A stretch of 64,000 nucleotides of DNA, from contig CAWGAJ010000001.1 in the NCBI GenBank assembly GCA_963820545.1, positions 930,001-994,000 of the forward strand. Reading direction: 5' to 3'. Below are positions 54,929-64,000 of the stretch, in pieces. Every line of letters starts with the position of its first letter. The first letter of the stretch is position 1. Origin of the DNA: CAWGAJ01 sp963820545. GTDB taxonomy: Bacteria; Planctomycetota; Planctomycetia; Pirellulales; Thermoguttaceae. Made by a program: the position numbers and the translations under genes. The notes under the pieces are model-generated. The model had not been told where the DNA came from, did not search any database, and worked only from the letters and a program-made list of their open reading frames with translations.

Positions 54929-56188
54929 TTATTTTTTCGTGGATTGCAGGGGAGTCGGGATGGGATTCGCCATGCGGGCGATAACGTCCTCGAACGTCTG
55001 GATAATCTGGTCTAAGCCGTATTTTTTTTCGACCGCGGCGCGGGCGCGTTGTCCGAGTGCAGGCAGGTTGTCACGGTGCGCGTAGGCTTCGCGGAGGCGC
55101 TCGGCGAATTGATTTACGTCGCGCGGGGGAACCACCCAGCCAACTTGCTCTTCTTCGATCAGCCGGGCGAGTTCACTGCCGGCTTCGGTGACGGCAAGGA
55201 TCGGTTTCCCCGCGGCAAGGATGTTATAAAGCCGGCTGGGCACCGAGACGCCGTACATTTGGGGGACGAAAATGCTCAATGCCACGTCGCAGGCGTTAAG
55301 GAAAACCGGCGACTGCTCGCGGGGGCGGGGCGGCAAAACGGTAAAATTCGTTAAGCCGAATTCGCTGATCAGCTTTTTCAACAAAGCCACGCGCGCCCCG
55401 GAACCGATCACGAGAAAATGCACCTCCGGCAGATCGGCCAGGAGTTTGCCGGCCCGGGCGAGCAACTCCACGTCGTGAACCGGTCCCATGTTTCCGGCAT
55501 TTTGCACCACGAATTTTTCCAATAAGCCGAGTTCGCGAAGTAAAGGATTGGCATTGCGCGGCGTGGGCACGATTTCCTCGAGGTCGGCCCAATTGGTAAC
55601 CACGTGGACGTCCTCGGGTTTCTTGCCGCGCTTGCGGCGGATGACTTCCTGCATGTCGCGCCCGAGGACCGCGATCTGATCCACCTTCTGGCAAAGCAGT
55701 TTCATCAATGCGCCCCAGATCCGGGCGATAAGGGAGTGCGGCTTCAACATTCCGGCGGCGATGGTAATTTCGGGATATACATCTTGTACCGAAAGCAGAC
55801 ATGATGCGCCCTTGAGACGACAGGCGGCGGCCACGAAAAACGGCAACACCGGCGGATTGGTAACCACCAGCACGCAATCGCCGCGGCGGAGAAGCCAGAG
55901 CGAGCCGAGAAACAACGAACAACTGATGGTCAGCAGATTCAGCAGCCGTTTCCACAAAACGTCTTTGTCCAACCGAGTCGACCAGGTGCGATGAATTTCC
56001 ACTCCCCGGCGGATTACAAACGCGGGAAGCTTTTGTTCCCGGGCGATGTAGCGCGGCTGGCCGCAGAGCACGCTCACCTTATGGCCCCGAGACGCCAATT
56101 TCTCGGCCAAGCGGGTGAGGAGGTATCCAGTCGAGGTTTCCTCGGGATAATACAGTTCGGAAATAAACCAGATTTGACCGCGGGTCAT
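54929..56188 (-). CDS. Glycosyltransferase family 4 (WcaI/WbuB-like)
   Basis: 419 residues. GT-B fold with a family-4 acceptor domain start (FISELYYPEETSTGYLLTRL) and donor-site phrases GNMGPVHDVELLARAGKLL and VPSRLYNILAAGKPILAVTE. The Glu in SRLYNILAAGKPI is the usual nucleotide-sugar contact. It adds one sugar during assembly of the surface glycan on the cytoplasmic face of the membrane. It may belong to the long minus-strand operon, 118 nt after the RmlD-like gene. Confidence 0.9.
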   Translation of the reverse strand: MTRGQIWFISELYYPEETSTGYLLTRLAEKLASRGHKVSVLCGQPRYIAREQKLPAFVIRRGVEIHRTWSTRLDKDVLWKRLLNLLTISCSLFLGSLWLLRRGDCVLVVTNPPVLPFFVAAACRLKGASCLLSVQDVYPEITIAAGMLKPHSLIARIWGALMKLLCQKVDQIAVLGRDMQEVIRRKRGKKPEDVHVVTNWADLEEIVPTPRNANPLLRELGLLEKFVVQNAGNMGPVHDVELLARAGKLLADLPEVHFLVIGSGARVALLKKLISEFGLTNFTVLPPRPREQSPVFLNACDVALSIFVPQMYGVSVPSRLYNILAAGKPILAVTEAGSELARLIEEEQVGWVVPPRDVNQFAERLREAYAHRDNLPALGQRARAAVEKKYGLDQIIQTFEDVIARMANPIPTPLQSTKK

Positions 56189-56305
56189 GAAAGGGCCCTG
56201 GATGCTTTATTAAGCGAATGCAGATGCTTGGCAGCACATGGAAAAAAATACAAGCGGACTTTTACCGGCGCCGTTGCCAGGCAAAACTACATGAATCTTA
56301 ATTTT

Positions 56306-57112
56306 TTAGATTTCCTGGAGTTGCTGTTGGATACTGGGCACGTTCAGCTTGGCGCAGAGTTCTTTGACCGTGGCCAAGGTCCGGTCGCAGGGAGGCTGGG
56401 CCTCAAAAGGCTTTACCCGTACGCCCAATTGGAACCGATCGCTGATCATTTTGACCAAGTCGTATTTATTCACCTGATTGGAGAAGACGTGGAACAGGCC
56501 GTGCTGGTACCAATCGTTGCGGAGGATGGCGTCTACGATCTTGGCATACTGGTTGGTCGTGATTCCGTTCCACAAGTGGTTGGTAAAGCCGTTGGCTTCC
56601 TTGCCGGCCTGGGACTTGACCCAGGCAATCAGGCTGGCGCCCTTGTGGATTTCCTCGCCGATGATGCTGGTGCGGATAAGCATGCAGTTTTCGGGCTCGC
56701 CGAGGGATTTTGATTTACCGTAGTCGTCAAGGGCGTCGTGGAGCGAGTGCTCGGTATAGTTGCCGTCCCTGCCCGAGAACACGCAGTCGGTGGTGATGTG
56801 GAATAGTCGCGTGCCGCGTTGTTGGCAGAAATCGGCCAATTGCCAGGGCAAGAGGGAATTGATGCGGATGGCATTGACGACGTTGCCCTTCATGAAGGGT
56901 TTGATCACGCCGATGCAATTGATCAGGACGTCGCACTGGGGGATGGCCTCCAGCGGGTGGACGAGCGGATCGAAGGCGAAGCGGCGTTTGCCAAAAGCGA
57001 CTTTCTCATTGCGATAAGAAAGGAGAACCTGGTCGTCGCCATATAGCTGGACAAAGTATTTTCCCACGGCATTGCCCAACATGCCGGTGCTGCCTAAAAC
57101 TATGATTTTCAT
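56306..57112 (-). CDS. RmlD-like nucleotide-sugar reductase (SDR family)
   Basis: 268 residues from the ATG at 57112, which overlaps the upstream cupin stop (ATGA). Rossmann motif GSTGMLG is near the start (6-12) and the YxxxK site is in DYGKSK. Other family marks are INCIGVIKP and HITTDCVFSG. RmlD-type enzymes reduce a 4-keto-6-deoxy sugar with NAD(P)H. Next to a cupin and a 2-epimerase it may take part in making a 6-deoxy-HexNAc such as L-FucNAc or L-QuiNAc, as CapF/FnlB does; that is inference. Confidence 0.85.
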   Translation of the reverse strand: MKIIVLGSTGMLGNAVGKYFVQLYGDDQVLLSYRNEKVAFGKRRFAFDPLVHPLEAIPQCDVLINCIGVIKPFMKGNVVNAIRINSLLPWQLADFCQQRGTRLFHITTDCVFSGRDGNYTEHSLHDALDDYGKSKSLGEPENCMLIRTSIIGEEIHKGASLIAWVKSQAGKEANGFTNHLWNGITTNQYAKIVDAILRNDWYQHGLFHVFSNQVNKYDLVKMISDRFQLGVRVKPFEAQPPCDRTLATVKELCAKLNVPSIQQQLQEI

Positions 57113-57534
57113 CGGTAATCCTTTTGCCAAATATCCCATTTATTGTAAGGAAAGCGGATATCGTCGCCCCGGGTTTCTTCCATCGTGGCCGTGGAGAAGA
57201 AAATGATAACGGTATTATCCCGGAGGTTCATAAAGCCGTTGGCATGGTTGGGTGGAACCCAGAGGACTTTGGGCGTGTCGGCGGCGAGGACGAACTTGGA
57301 GATTTTTTCGGTCTCCAAATGCACCGTGCCCACCAGCGCCGCGCCGCTGGCCACGTAGACATACTTGCCTTCTTTGCGATGGCCGTGCCATGCGCGGATG
57401 AATCCTTGCTCGTGGTTTTCCACCTGATAGAAACGCTTAACGCCGGCGAAGTCGAACTCGTTGACGAAAGAGACGGAGCCGCGATCGTCGACGGCCTTGC
57501 CGCCGTTAAGAATTGTGGGTTCGTCGGGCATCAT
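57109..57534 (-). CDS. RmlC-like cupin sugar epimerase/isomerase
   Basis: 141 residues from the ATG at 57534, where start and upstream stop overlap; longer in-frame extensions to 57891 lie wholly inside the upstream gene. The cupin core includes RAWHGHRKEGKYVYVASG (catalytic His in RAWH) and WVPPNHANGFMNL, which match the RGLH and VPPGFAHGF motifs of dTDP-4-dehydrorhamnose 3,5-epimerase. It is shorter than RmlC (about 180). It probably epimerises a 4-keto sugar before reduction by the following RmlD-like enzyme. In CapF these two functions are fused in one chain; here they are separate genes in tandem. Confidence 0.85.
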   Translation of the reverse strand: MMPDEPTILNGGKAVDDRGSVSFVNEFDFAGVKRFYQVENHEQGFIRAWHGHRKEGKYVYVASGAALVGTVHLETEKISKFVLAADTPKVLWVPPNHANGFMNLRDNTVIIFFSTATMEETRGDDIRFPYNKWDIWQKDYR

Positions 57535-58475
57535 AACTTGGTGTGCCTTTCGTTGATATAGTGGGCGTTGTAGTAGATGGGATTGTTTATGTCCTTGATG
57601 CGATGTTCTTTGATGACCATGTGCATTTCGCGAATACCTTCGCTCATGTTGTGTTTTGGTTCCCAGCCGAGGCCGCGGTAGGCATCGGACTTTACCCGAT
57701 AGTTTCGCAGATCCTCGAATTTCAGGTCTTGGTAAATGACTTTCGTGCCGGGGACGATCTTTTTGATTTCCTCGGCGATTTCGCGGATGCGATAGTTTTC
57801 GGTGTGCAGATTGAAGAGACCATTGACCTGATGCTTCAAGCCGAAGAGCGTGGCTTCGGCAACGTCGCGCACGTGCAGCAGCGGCCGCCACTGATCGCCG
57901 CCGAAAACGGTGAGCGGTTCGCCCAGGGCGGCCTTTTGGGTGAGGATGTTGGTCACCAGGTCGAGGCGGATGCGGGAGTGTTCATCGCTCAGCCCATAGA
58001 GCGTGCCCAGCCGGAAGATCAAGTAATCCTTATGCCGGGAAAGAATATAGTTTTCGGCGTTAAGCTTGGTGATGGCATACATGGACAAGGGATTCGTTGG
58101 CGCGCTCTCGTCGATCAGGTCGTTGTTGACGCCGTACACGCTACAGGTGGAGGGAAAGACGATTTTGCCGGAGTAGTGGTCCACCAGCCATTTCACCGTA
58201 TCTTCGTTGATCGACTGAGTGAGGAAGGGATCGACCGCGCAGGCGCCGTCGCCGACGATGGCCGCCAGCCAGATTACCACGTCGTACTTGGGCAGGATCT
58301 TGCGGAGCTTTTCGCGGTCGCGGATGTCGCCGTAGATGAAGGAAACCATTTTCAGGAACCTGCTCTCGTAGATCAGGTTGTCGTAGACGGTTACGTCCTC
58401 GCCGTGTTTGGCGAAGAGATCGGTCATGTATCCGCCCACGTATCCAGCGCCGCCGCTAATCAGGATTTTCGTCAT
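57531..58475 (-). CDS. NAD-dependent nucleotide-sugar epimerase/dehydratase
   Basis: 314 residues. Extended SDR with the GxxGxxG site GGAGYVGG (8-15), the adenine-side Asp in VTVYDNLIYE, Ser-Thr in STCSVYG and the catalytic pair in YAITK. Probably a 4,6-dehydratase or a 4-epimerase of a nucleotide sugar. It starts 5 nt after the 2-epimerase stop and overlaps the cupin gene. Confidence 0.88.
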   Translation of the reverse strand: MTKILISGGAGYVGGYMTDLFAKHGEDVTVYDNLIYESRFLKMVSFIYGDIRDREKLRKILPKYDVVIWLAAIVGDGACAVDPFLTQSINEDTVKWLVDHYSGKIVFPSTCSVYGVNNDLIDESAPTNPLSMYAITKLNAENYILSRHKDYLIFRLGTLYGLSDEHSRIRLDLVTNILTQKAALGEPLTVFGGDQWRPLLHVRDVAEATLFGLKHQVNGLFNLHTENYRIREIAEEIKKIVPGTKVIYQDLKFEDLRNYRVKSDAYRGLGWEPKHNMSEGIREMHMVIKEHRIKDINNPIYYNAHYINERHTKL

Positions 58476-58479
58476 GGAG

Positions 58480-59568
58480 CTACCTTAAAAGATATTTGAC
58501 GACTTTATCAGAGACGTTCAGGTCGGTATAACCGATGGGCTGCGGCCAGTCGCGCGAGGACTGCATCATCACCGCGAAACAGCGGAGGATGTCCCTGGTT
58601 TCCAGGCCGGAGACCATGCTGGCGCCGCATTCCACGGTTTCCGGGCGCTCGGTGGAATCGCGGATCACGACGGCGGGCACGCGGAGGATACAACATTCCT
58701 CCTGCACGGTGCCGGAATCGGTCAACACGCTGCGGGCCGTGGTCTCCAACTTAACGAAGTCCAAAAAACCGAATGGTTCGCAAACCTTGACGCGACTATT
58801 AGGCACATTAACGCCGAATTTTTCCAGTTTGCTGCGGGTGCGGGGGTGGCAACTCAGCACGACGTCGAGGTCGTAATCCCGGGAGATGGTTTCCAGCGAC
58901 TCCATGATATTGCGCAAGCGGCGTTCCACGTCGACGTTCTCGGTGCGATGGGCCGTCACCAGGACGAACTTTTCCGGCCGCACCGCCAGCCGAGCGAGGA
59001 TCTCGCTGCGTTCGATCCGCTCGCGGAAGTGGGTGATGACTTCGTAAATCGGGTTGCCGGTGACAAAGACCCGCTGGCGCGGGCAACCGTCGTGCAACAG
59101 GTTTTCCCGGCTTCCCGGCGTGTACGGCAGGTTATAGGTGGAAATGGCATCAATCAGCCGGCGATTAATCTCCTCGGGCACTTTGGGATCGAAACAGCGA
59201 TTGCCGGCCTCCATGTGATAGACCGGAATTCCCATGCGCGCCACGATAATCACGGAGAGGTCGGTATTGGTGTCGCCGAGGATCAGCACCCGGTCGGGGC
59301 GATTGGTCATAATGATGCGTTCCACTTCGCGGAGGATAGTGGCCAATTGCCCGCCAAAAGTGTCCGACTTCGAGTCGATGGCATGATCGGGTTTGCGGAC
59401 GTCCAATTCCTCGAAAAATATCTGGTTCAGTCGCTGCTCGTAGTTCTGGCCGGTGTGCACCAGAACGTGCTCGCCAAGCGAGTCCAGACGCTTGATGATC
59501 AGGCAGAGGCGGATGATTTCCGGCCTGGTGCCGAGAATGGTCATGATTTTTAGAGAGGAACGTTTCAC
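58480..59568 (-). CDS. UDP-N-acetylglucosamine 2-epimerase family (WecB/FnlC-like)
   Basis: 362 residues. Family motifs are ILGTRPEIIRLCL (11-23), HTGQNYE, HMEAGNRCFDPKVPEEINRR and SGTVQEECCILRVP with the catalytic Glu residues. It inverts C2 of a UDP-HexNAc. In the Fnl/Cap pathways the analogous enzyme (FnlC/CapG) finishes UDP-L-FucNAc. Grouped with an SDR, a cupin and an RmlD-like reductase, it points to a 6-deoxy-HexNAc product. Cytoplasmic. Confidence 0.92.
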   Translation of the reverse strand: MKRSSLKIMTILGTRPEIIRLCLIIKRLDSLGEHVLVHTGQNYEQRLNQIFFEELDVRKPDHAIDSKSDTFGGQLATILREVERIIMTNRPDRVLILGDTNTDLSVIIVARMGIPVYHMEAGNRCFDPKVPEEINRRLIDAISTYNLPYTPGSRENLLHDGCPRQRVFVTGNPIYEVITHFRERIERSEILARLAVRPEKFVLVTAHRTENVDVERRLRNIMESLETISRDYDLDVVLSCHPRTRSKLEKFGVNVPNSRVKVCEPFGFLDFVKLETTARSVLTDSGTVQEECCILRVPAVVIRDSTERPETVECGASMVSGLETRDILRCFAVMMQSSRDWPQPIGYTDLNVSDKVVKYLLR

Positions 59569-59848
59569 GGGTAATATCGGCGAACGTGTTGGATGTATTC
59601 TAATCGCGGGAAAATTCCTGGTCAGGCACGATAATTTATATTCAAACTATAGGTTTCATCAACCAGAGTCAATAAGTCGACTTTTGTTATTGGTACTGAG
59701 GAAAGCTGGTATAATCCGTTAAAGTCTGGATGATTCTCTAATACGTCGGCAATGCTGGCAGCTCAGGCAAGCCCGGTAAATAGGAGTGAATATTGTCGCC
59801 GTAGACCTTGTTCCTGGAGGTGTAATGGAGTACGGAGAACGGCCATAA
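59569..59848 (-). other. Gap inside the glycan locus
   Basis: About 280 nt, AT-rich, without a gene. It may hold an internal promoter for the genes downstream at 59568 and below; no boxes were clear. Confidence 0.35.
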
Positions 59849-60775
59849 TCAGACCTTATCCTTTTTTGCCCAAGCCATATATTCGCTGAGACCTTCTTCT
59901 AATGAGACCATCGGTTGGAAGCTAAAGGCCTTTTGAGCCGGAGTAATATCAGCCAAGCTATGGAGAACGTCGCCTTTGCGGGGCGGACCGTACTCCAGCC
60001 GCAATTGAATACCACTAACTTGAGCCAGTAATTCCACAAGTCGGTTGATGGTAACGCGCGTGCCGCTGGCGATATTAAACGGCCCGGAGACACCGCGGGA
60101 CATGCCCGCCAAGTAGTTTGCCATGACAACGTCGCGTACGTTTATGAAATCGCGGGTCTGCTCGCCATCGCCGAAAATGATCACTGGTTCGCCCCGCAAC
60201 ATGCGGTGGGCGAAAATGGGAATCGCATTGCCATAGGCGTCGTATCGCTGGTTGACGCCGTAGACATTGAAATACCGCAGGCAGATAGCTTCCAGGGGAT
60301 ATAGTTTGGCATAGGCCAGGCAGAGTTTTTCCGCGGCCAGCTTGGTGGCGCCGTAGGGTGAATCGGGTTCCACGGGATGATCTACGCGGATGGGCAGGGT
60401 CTTCAATTCACCGAAGATGCCGGCGGATGAGGAGAAGACCACTTTGCGCACGCCGGCGTGACGCGCGGCCTCCAGCACGCGGAGCGTGCCCAGCACGTTG
60501 ATTTCGGCGTCCTCGATGGGGTGTTCAATGGAGCGGGTATTGCCCACCGAGGCTCCCATGTGGAAGATCACTTCCACCCCCGCCGCGCAGCGGTCCACCA
60601 CGGCGGCGTCGCGCACGTCGCCCTCGACGAATTGCACCTGGGGAAAGGGGTCCAAATTTTTTCGGTAGCCAGACAGCAGGTTATCGAGCACGGTCACTTG
60701 GCAACCTTTTTCTAATAAGAGCCGCACCAGATTAGACCCGATAAAGCCCGCCCCGCCGGTAACTAGCGTTTTCAA
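59849..60775 (-). CDS. UDP-hexose 4-epimerase-like SDR
   Basis: 308 residues. GGAGFIGS (7-14), VTVLDNLLSG, SSSAGIFGE and the catalytic pair in YGATK; the FNVYGVNQRYDAYGNAIPIF region matches UDP-GlcNAc/UDP-Glc 4-epimerases of the WbpP/GalE type. It likely interconverts UDP-GlcNAc and UDP-GalNAc or similar for the surface glycan. In line with the neighbouring methyltransferase. Confidence 0.9.
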   Translation of the reverse strand: MKTLVTGGAGFIGSNLVRLLLEKGCQVTVLDNLLSGYRKNLDPFPQVQFVEGDVRDAAVVDRCAAGVEVIFHMGASVGNTRSIEHPIEDAEINVLGTLRVLEAARHAGVRKVVFSSSAGIFGELKTLPIRVDHPVEPDSPYGATKLAAEKLCLAYAKLYPLEAICLRYFNVYGVNQRYDAYGNAIPIFAHRMLRGEPVIIFGDGEQTRDFINVRDVVMANYLAGMSRGVSGPFNIASGTRVTINRLVELLAQVSGIQLRLEYGPPRKGDVLHSLADITPAQKAFSFQPMVSLEEGLSEYMAWAKKDKV

Positions 60776-60837
60776 GTGAGTGAACCTTTCATTGATGGGA
60801 GATGATTCGTCGCCGAGGATCGGCGAATGTTGGTTGT

Positions 60838-61812
60838 TTAAGGCCTCATGGCAATAACGTACGCTTCGCTGGTTGTCAGATCTTCATCGGACATGCGGGC
60901 AAATTCTCCGGCCAGTTGTTTTCGGGAGATGCCGGAGTTGTTGGCGCAAGTGACAATATTCACCGTACGGAAGCCCGCTCGTTCCATGCAGCGGAGATGT
61001 TGGGATAACGGCTTGCGATTGATGATAAACGGTTTGCGACCTTTCATGAGTTTCCAGACCAGCCGCGAATAGGCCCAATGCCCGTTCCATAAGCGCGCGG
61101 TTAAATGACTTTTAAAATCGATTGCGTGAGAGGCTATTCCCCCCTTTTTCAACCAGGAAAAGGTGGCAAGATAGACCTGATCGAGATTTTCCACGTGTTC
61201 CATGACGGCCTGCGAAAACAGCAGGTCGACCGTCTGCTCGCGGACCACGGCCACGTCTTCCCAGGGAACCATATACCGCATCTCGACGCCACTGTTCCGG
61301 CCGTTGCTCTCGATAGAGACGATGCATTCGCGCAGGGCGGCTGTGCGTGCAGGAGCCAATGCGTCGGCGAGCTGTTGTTCCGTCACTAGGTGCGCGGGAA
61401 AAGCGTAGCATTTCAACTTGGGATTTATATAAGGGAATTCATCTTCATCTGGTATCGGCGTCCGTTTCTGGAACAACTCGAGGAGTTGGCCGAGAACTTC
61501 CAGATTATGTTGAATATCGCAATCTTTTTGCACGTCAAAGGCCCAATACCTTTTTGCACCGGTCAACATTGCCGCGATGCCGACTCCCAAGGAGCCGCCG
61601 GGACCCAATTCAGCAACTGTTTCCAGCGCGGGCTTGAGCCCGGCTTCGTGGATCGCGACCAGATGCCGTAGCCAGACCGCATAGCAATATCGAGCGGAAA
61701 AGGCGCCGGTTTTTTTATTAATATTAAAGAGGATCCGCCGGCGCAAGGGCAAAACGCCGGGTACATAAGTCGCCATGCCAAGGGCTAATTTCTTCAGTAC
61801 GTACAGATCCAT
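60838..61812 (-). CDS. SAM-dependent methyltransferase
   Basis: 324 residues from the ATG at 61812, which lies 1 nt after the corrected stop of the upstream glycosyltransferase. Motif I is VAELGPGGSLG (about 66-76) and a class I fold follows, with FSQAVMEHVENLDQVYLATF as motif IV/post-I region. Glycan loci often encode such enzymes for O-methylation of sugars. The N-terminal 60 residues include an amphipathic segment and may bind the membrane. Substrate unknown. Confidence 0.8.
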   Translation of the reverse strand: MDLYVLKKLALGMATYVPGVLPLRRRILFNINKKTGAFSARYCYAVWLRHLVAIHEAGLKPALETVAELGPGGSLGVGIAAMLTGAKRYWAFDVQKDCDIQHNLEVLGQLLELFQKRTPIPDEDEFPYINPKLKCYAFPAHLVTEQQLADALAPARTAALRECIVSIESNGRNSGVEMRYMVPWEDVAVVREQTVDLLFSQAVMEHVENLDQVYLATFSWLKKGGIASHAIDFKSHLTARLWNGHWAYSRLVWKLMKGRKPFIINRKPLSQHLRCMERAGFRTVNIVTCANNSGISRKQLAGEFARMSDEDLTTSEAYVIAMRP

Positions 61813-61813
61813 A

Positions 61814-62954
61814 TTAATCCGATGATTTTGGCTTAGTGAGGGATTGCCACAAGTCGACAAGTTGGGCACATCCGACCGGTACGGAATAAAATTGCTCGGC
61901 GCCGGCGGGCCTTGATTCCCCATTGGTCGCGGAGTTGCGGATCGCCGATCAGTCGCCGCATGGCCTGGGCAAGCGCATCCACATTTCGCGGCGGCACGCA
62001 GATGCCGCATTCTTGCGGACCGCCGATATCGAGCATTTCGGGAATAGCGCCGGTAGTCGTACTAACCACTGGCTTTCCACAACCCATCGCCTCAATGATC
62101 ACCGCCGGGGCACTTTCCGCGTGACTTGGCAAGACGAGCAGATCGGCGGCCAGCATGTATTCGAGGACCACGTCATGATTGACCTCCCCGCGAAAATGGA
62201 GCCAATCGGCCTTGCCCGACTGGCGGGCAAGGGCCACCAACTCCCGTTGCAGGGCGGTATCGGTAATCTTGCCGATCATGTCCAGCTCAAATTGCTGGTC
62301 CGATAATTGCAGGCAGGCTTTGACTAATTCATATACTCCCTTGAAATGAGTGATAAAACCGATGAAGAGAATCTTAGTGGTAGAACTGGGCGCGGGTGGC
62401 GGAGGAGGGAGTTTCTTCCGCAGCTCATTAATCACGTCGATCTCCACCATGGTGGGTAAAATGGTAATTTTTTTGTCGGGCAAAGCGGCGCGAACGTAGG
62501 CCTCCGATTTCTTATCCAAGACCACAATGGCGTTAGCCAATGACATCACCCAGCGTAAGTAATTCCAGTAAATGGCGCTGGTAATTTCCACCGGCGGCTT
62601 TTGCAAGTGGTAATGGGCAATAGCAGGAACTTTGAAGATTTTTGTCAGCAAGAGGATCAGCATATCCCTGACGGTGCCGAAACTGCCGCTGGTGTTCAAA
62701 TGCAGCAGATCCGGTTGATCTTTCCACAAGGAGCGGAACACCTGATAGATGACCCGCAGCGCCTGGGGAGTGCCATAGAGGAGGCGACTTAAAGTCTGCA
62801 TGCCGGGAATATCCTGGTAGCGTTTGGCCGTGTCGACGAACAGCAATTCCAGGTCTTTTCGATCGCCGATCTCCCGGAGAACGACCCGCGTCCAATTGAT
62901 GATTCCGCCATGCGCTGGCGGAGGCATGGCCGTAGCCAATAAAACCCGCAACAT
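61814..62954 (-). CDS. Glycosyltransferase family 4, frameshifted near its C-terminus
   Basis: About 380 residues from the ATG at 62954 (GAGAAAGGGA ribosome site). Acceptor domain MLRVLLATAMPPPAHGGIIN and donor domain with GFITHFKGVYELVKACLQL and SHAESAPAVIIEAMGCGKPV, where the EX7E motif of GT4 is visible. The uncorrected frame ends in an Arg-rich tail at 61833; a shift in the GGCGCCGGCGG run at about 61895-61909 gives instead AEQFYSVPVGCAQLVDLWQS and a stop at 61814-61816, a natural GT4 end directly before the methyltransferase start. Confidence 0.87.
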
Positions 62955-63060
62955 TCCCTTTCTCCAACTTTCTCGTCTTTCCCGCATGAAATCACTCCCT
63001 TCCCCCTCACTTCGTGGAGTTGCGAGCGACAAATCGGGCTATTTTTTCTGTATCGCCAAG

Positions 63061-64000
63061 TTAAGGTAGGGCGCACAAAGTAATGTTTGTAATCGCTTGT
63101 AATACTTTGGCGGCACACTTGCAGCATAGGTTGATCACCGCAGCGCGATGGGCTCTAGGCATCCAAAGATCAATGCGGTCTTTCATTCCTAATCTGTGGG
63201 GTTGAAGGAGGACCGGCCTTCCCACGCACCACAAGATCTTCAGAATTTCGTGTACCGTGCCGCCACGAATTCCCCTTCGCAATAAGTTTTCCCAGGTATC
63301 GCTTGCCGGAACCCGGCGACACCATTTATTGACGAGAGAATAGGTGAGTTTGTCGGGTAGATAGTTAATCAGCGGAAAACCGGTGGTATGTCCCTCAATC
63401 GGCGAGTAGCGATGCGGCGTGCCATTTAAAAACAGAACTCCTCCGGGCTTCAGGAGGCCCCACAACTTTGGCAGCAGAAGTCTGCGTTCGTGAGGCAAGA
63501 GGTGTTCGTACACGGCAAAAATAACCACAAAGTCGACAGGTCCAAGGCCCTCAGGAAGACTCTCTGCCGAGGGAGAAGGCAAGAATTGCGTTTGTGTAAA
63601 CCCCCAGTGCTGTTTTCGCAGTCGAGCGATATTTAGTAATTCCCTTTCCAAGTCTACACCGATGATAGTCGCTTGCGGGAACAGTTTGCACAAAGCCATT
63701 GTGGATGCGCCGGAGCCACAGCCAAAGTCTAGAATAGTTTTTCCTATAAATGCTTCCTCACTGAGGTAGGCGAGTATGCTGCATCGGATGGGTTCTTGAA
63801 CATACGAAGGTGATTCGTCTCGCAGAATTTCGTCACATAGAAATCCGATCCCCTTGACCGCCAAAATCTGCTCAATCATTTCCAGGGAGTACGATGTCTC
63901 ACAGGTGGTGACCGGCACAAACACCGCGGAGTTCGAGCAATGTACAGAAACCTTGCTCTTTCCGCCGCTTACGGCTTCCACATCAATCACACCATCGGGA
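63061..64000 (-). CDS. SAM-dependent methyltransferase, 5' end outside the window
   Basis: At least 312 residues; the frame is open to the window edge with plausible sequence (PDGVIDVEAVSGGK), so the start lies beyond 64000. Motif I is ILDFGCGSGASTMAL and motif II IIGVDLE; DFVVIFAVYEHLLPHERRLL and GVLFLNGTPHRYSP match class I methyltransferases of the type found in LPS and exopolysaccharide loci. Possibly acts on a sugar or lipid carrier. First visible gene of the minus-strand glycan locus, 107 nt before the next one. Confidence 0.85.
   Translation of the reverse strand, partial: PDGVIDVEAVSGGKSKVSVHCSNSAVFVPVTTCETSYSLEMIEQILAVKGIGFLCDEILRDESPSYVQEPIRCSILAYLSEEAFIGKTILDFGCGSGASTMALCKLFPQATIIGVDLERELLNIARLRKQHWGFTQTQFLPSPSAESLPEGLGPVDFVVIFAVYEHLLPHERRLLLPKLWGLLKPGGVLFLNGTPHRYSPIEGHTTGFPLINYLPDKLTYSLVNKWCRRVPASDTWENLLRRGIRGGTVHEILKILWCVGRPVLLQPHRLGMKDRIDLWMPRAHRAAVINLCCKCAAKVLQAITNITLCALP

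Noticed and set aside
57534..57891. N-terminal extension of the cupin gene
   Set aside because: It lies wholly inside the upstream epimerase in another frame and has biased low-quality sequence.

Overview
The window looks like part of a planctomycete (Planctomycetota, Pirellulales-like) chromosome, possibly from a metagenome assembly. The call rests on gene content: an ECF sigma factor followed by an anti-sigma/pseudopilin-like fusion, a BBP7-type outer-membrane protein, PEP-CTERM proteins, an ExbB gene with two large ExbD-like partners, a moxR-DUF58-bat operon, a ResB/CcsA cytochrome c module and a long glycan locus. No rRNA, tRNA, CRISPR array, integrase or transposase was seen.

Layout. 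1-9.7 kb: end of a DNA methyltransferase, a TIM-barrel sugar isomerase/epimerase, the sigma/anti-sigma pair, a conserved hypothetical, the BBP7 protein (minus strand), aroC and an AsmA-like gene. 10-12.4 kb: two tandem PEP-CTERM proteins with the formylglycine-generating-enzyme fold. 12.7-19.6 kb (minus): CcsA, ResB/Ccs1, a coiled-coil lipoprotein, an HTH/acidic/membrane protein and a small secreted protein. 19.9-21 kb: queC-queD. 21.4-26.6 kb: an ExbB/ExbD-like operon interrupted by a four-helix-bundle gene. 27.8-29.3 kb: an RpoD-like sigma factor. 29.7-39.9 kb: moxR, DUF58, a membrane-anchored BatD-like lipoprotein, batA, batB, batC, batD, batE. 40.2-44.3 kb: a pseudopilin, a metallophosphoesterase and glmS. 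44.6-64 kb: a NusG paralogue facing a minus-strand glycan locus. That locus contains nucleotide-sugar enzymes, two GT4 glycosyltransferases, two methyltransferases, and an inner operon with LuxC, LuxE, acyl ligase, ACP, MaoC-SDR and AAC(3)-type homologues, apparently for making and loading an acyl group or reduced acyl product onto a glycan.

The most unusual signal is not a gene. Short tandem arrays with a strict 7-nt period occur at many gene borders, in several sequence families (GTGGRCA, AAGGATG, GCAAATT, GRGGTCA, RGGGTTC). Some arrays occur as inverted pairs. One pair brackets an AT-richer four-helix-bundle gene sitting inside the ExbB/ExbD operon; another brackets an AT-rich stretch with no convincing gene. 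Arrays also run into coding sequence: a 7-residue-periodic insert, N-terminal extensions just after translationally coupled start codons, and C-terminal tails. They resemble in form the heptanucleotide STRR repeats of filamentous cyanobacteria.

At least eleven genes, including glmS, carry an apparent single frameshift, several at homopolymer runs. This pattern fits sequencing or assembly indels better than gene decay, so these genes are annotated at full length with the break marked.
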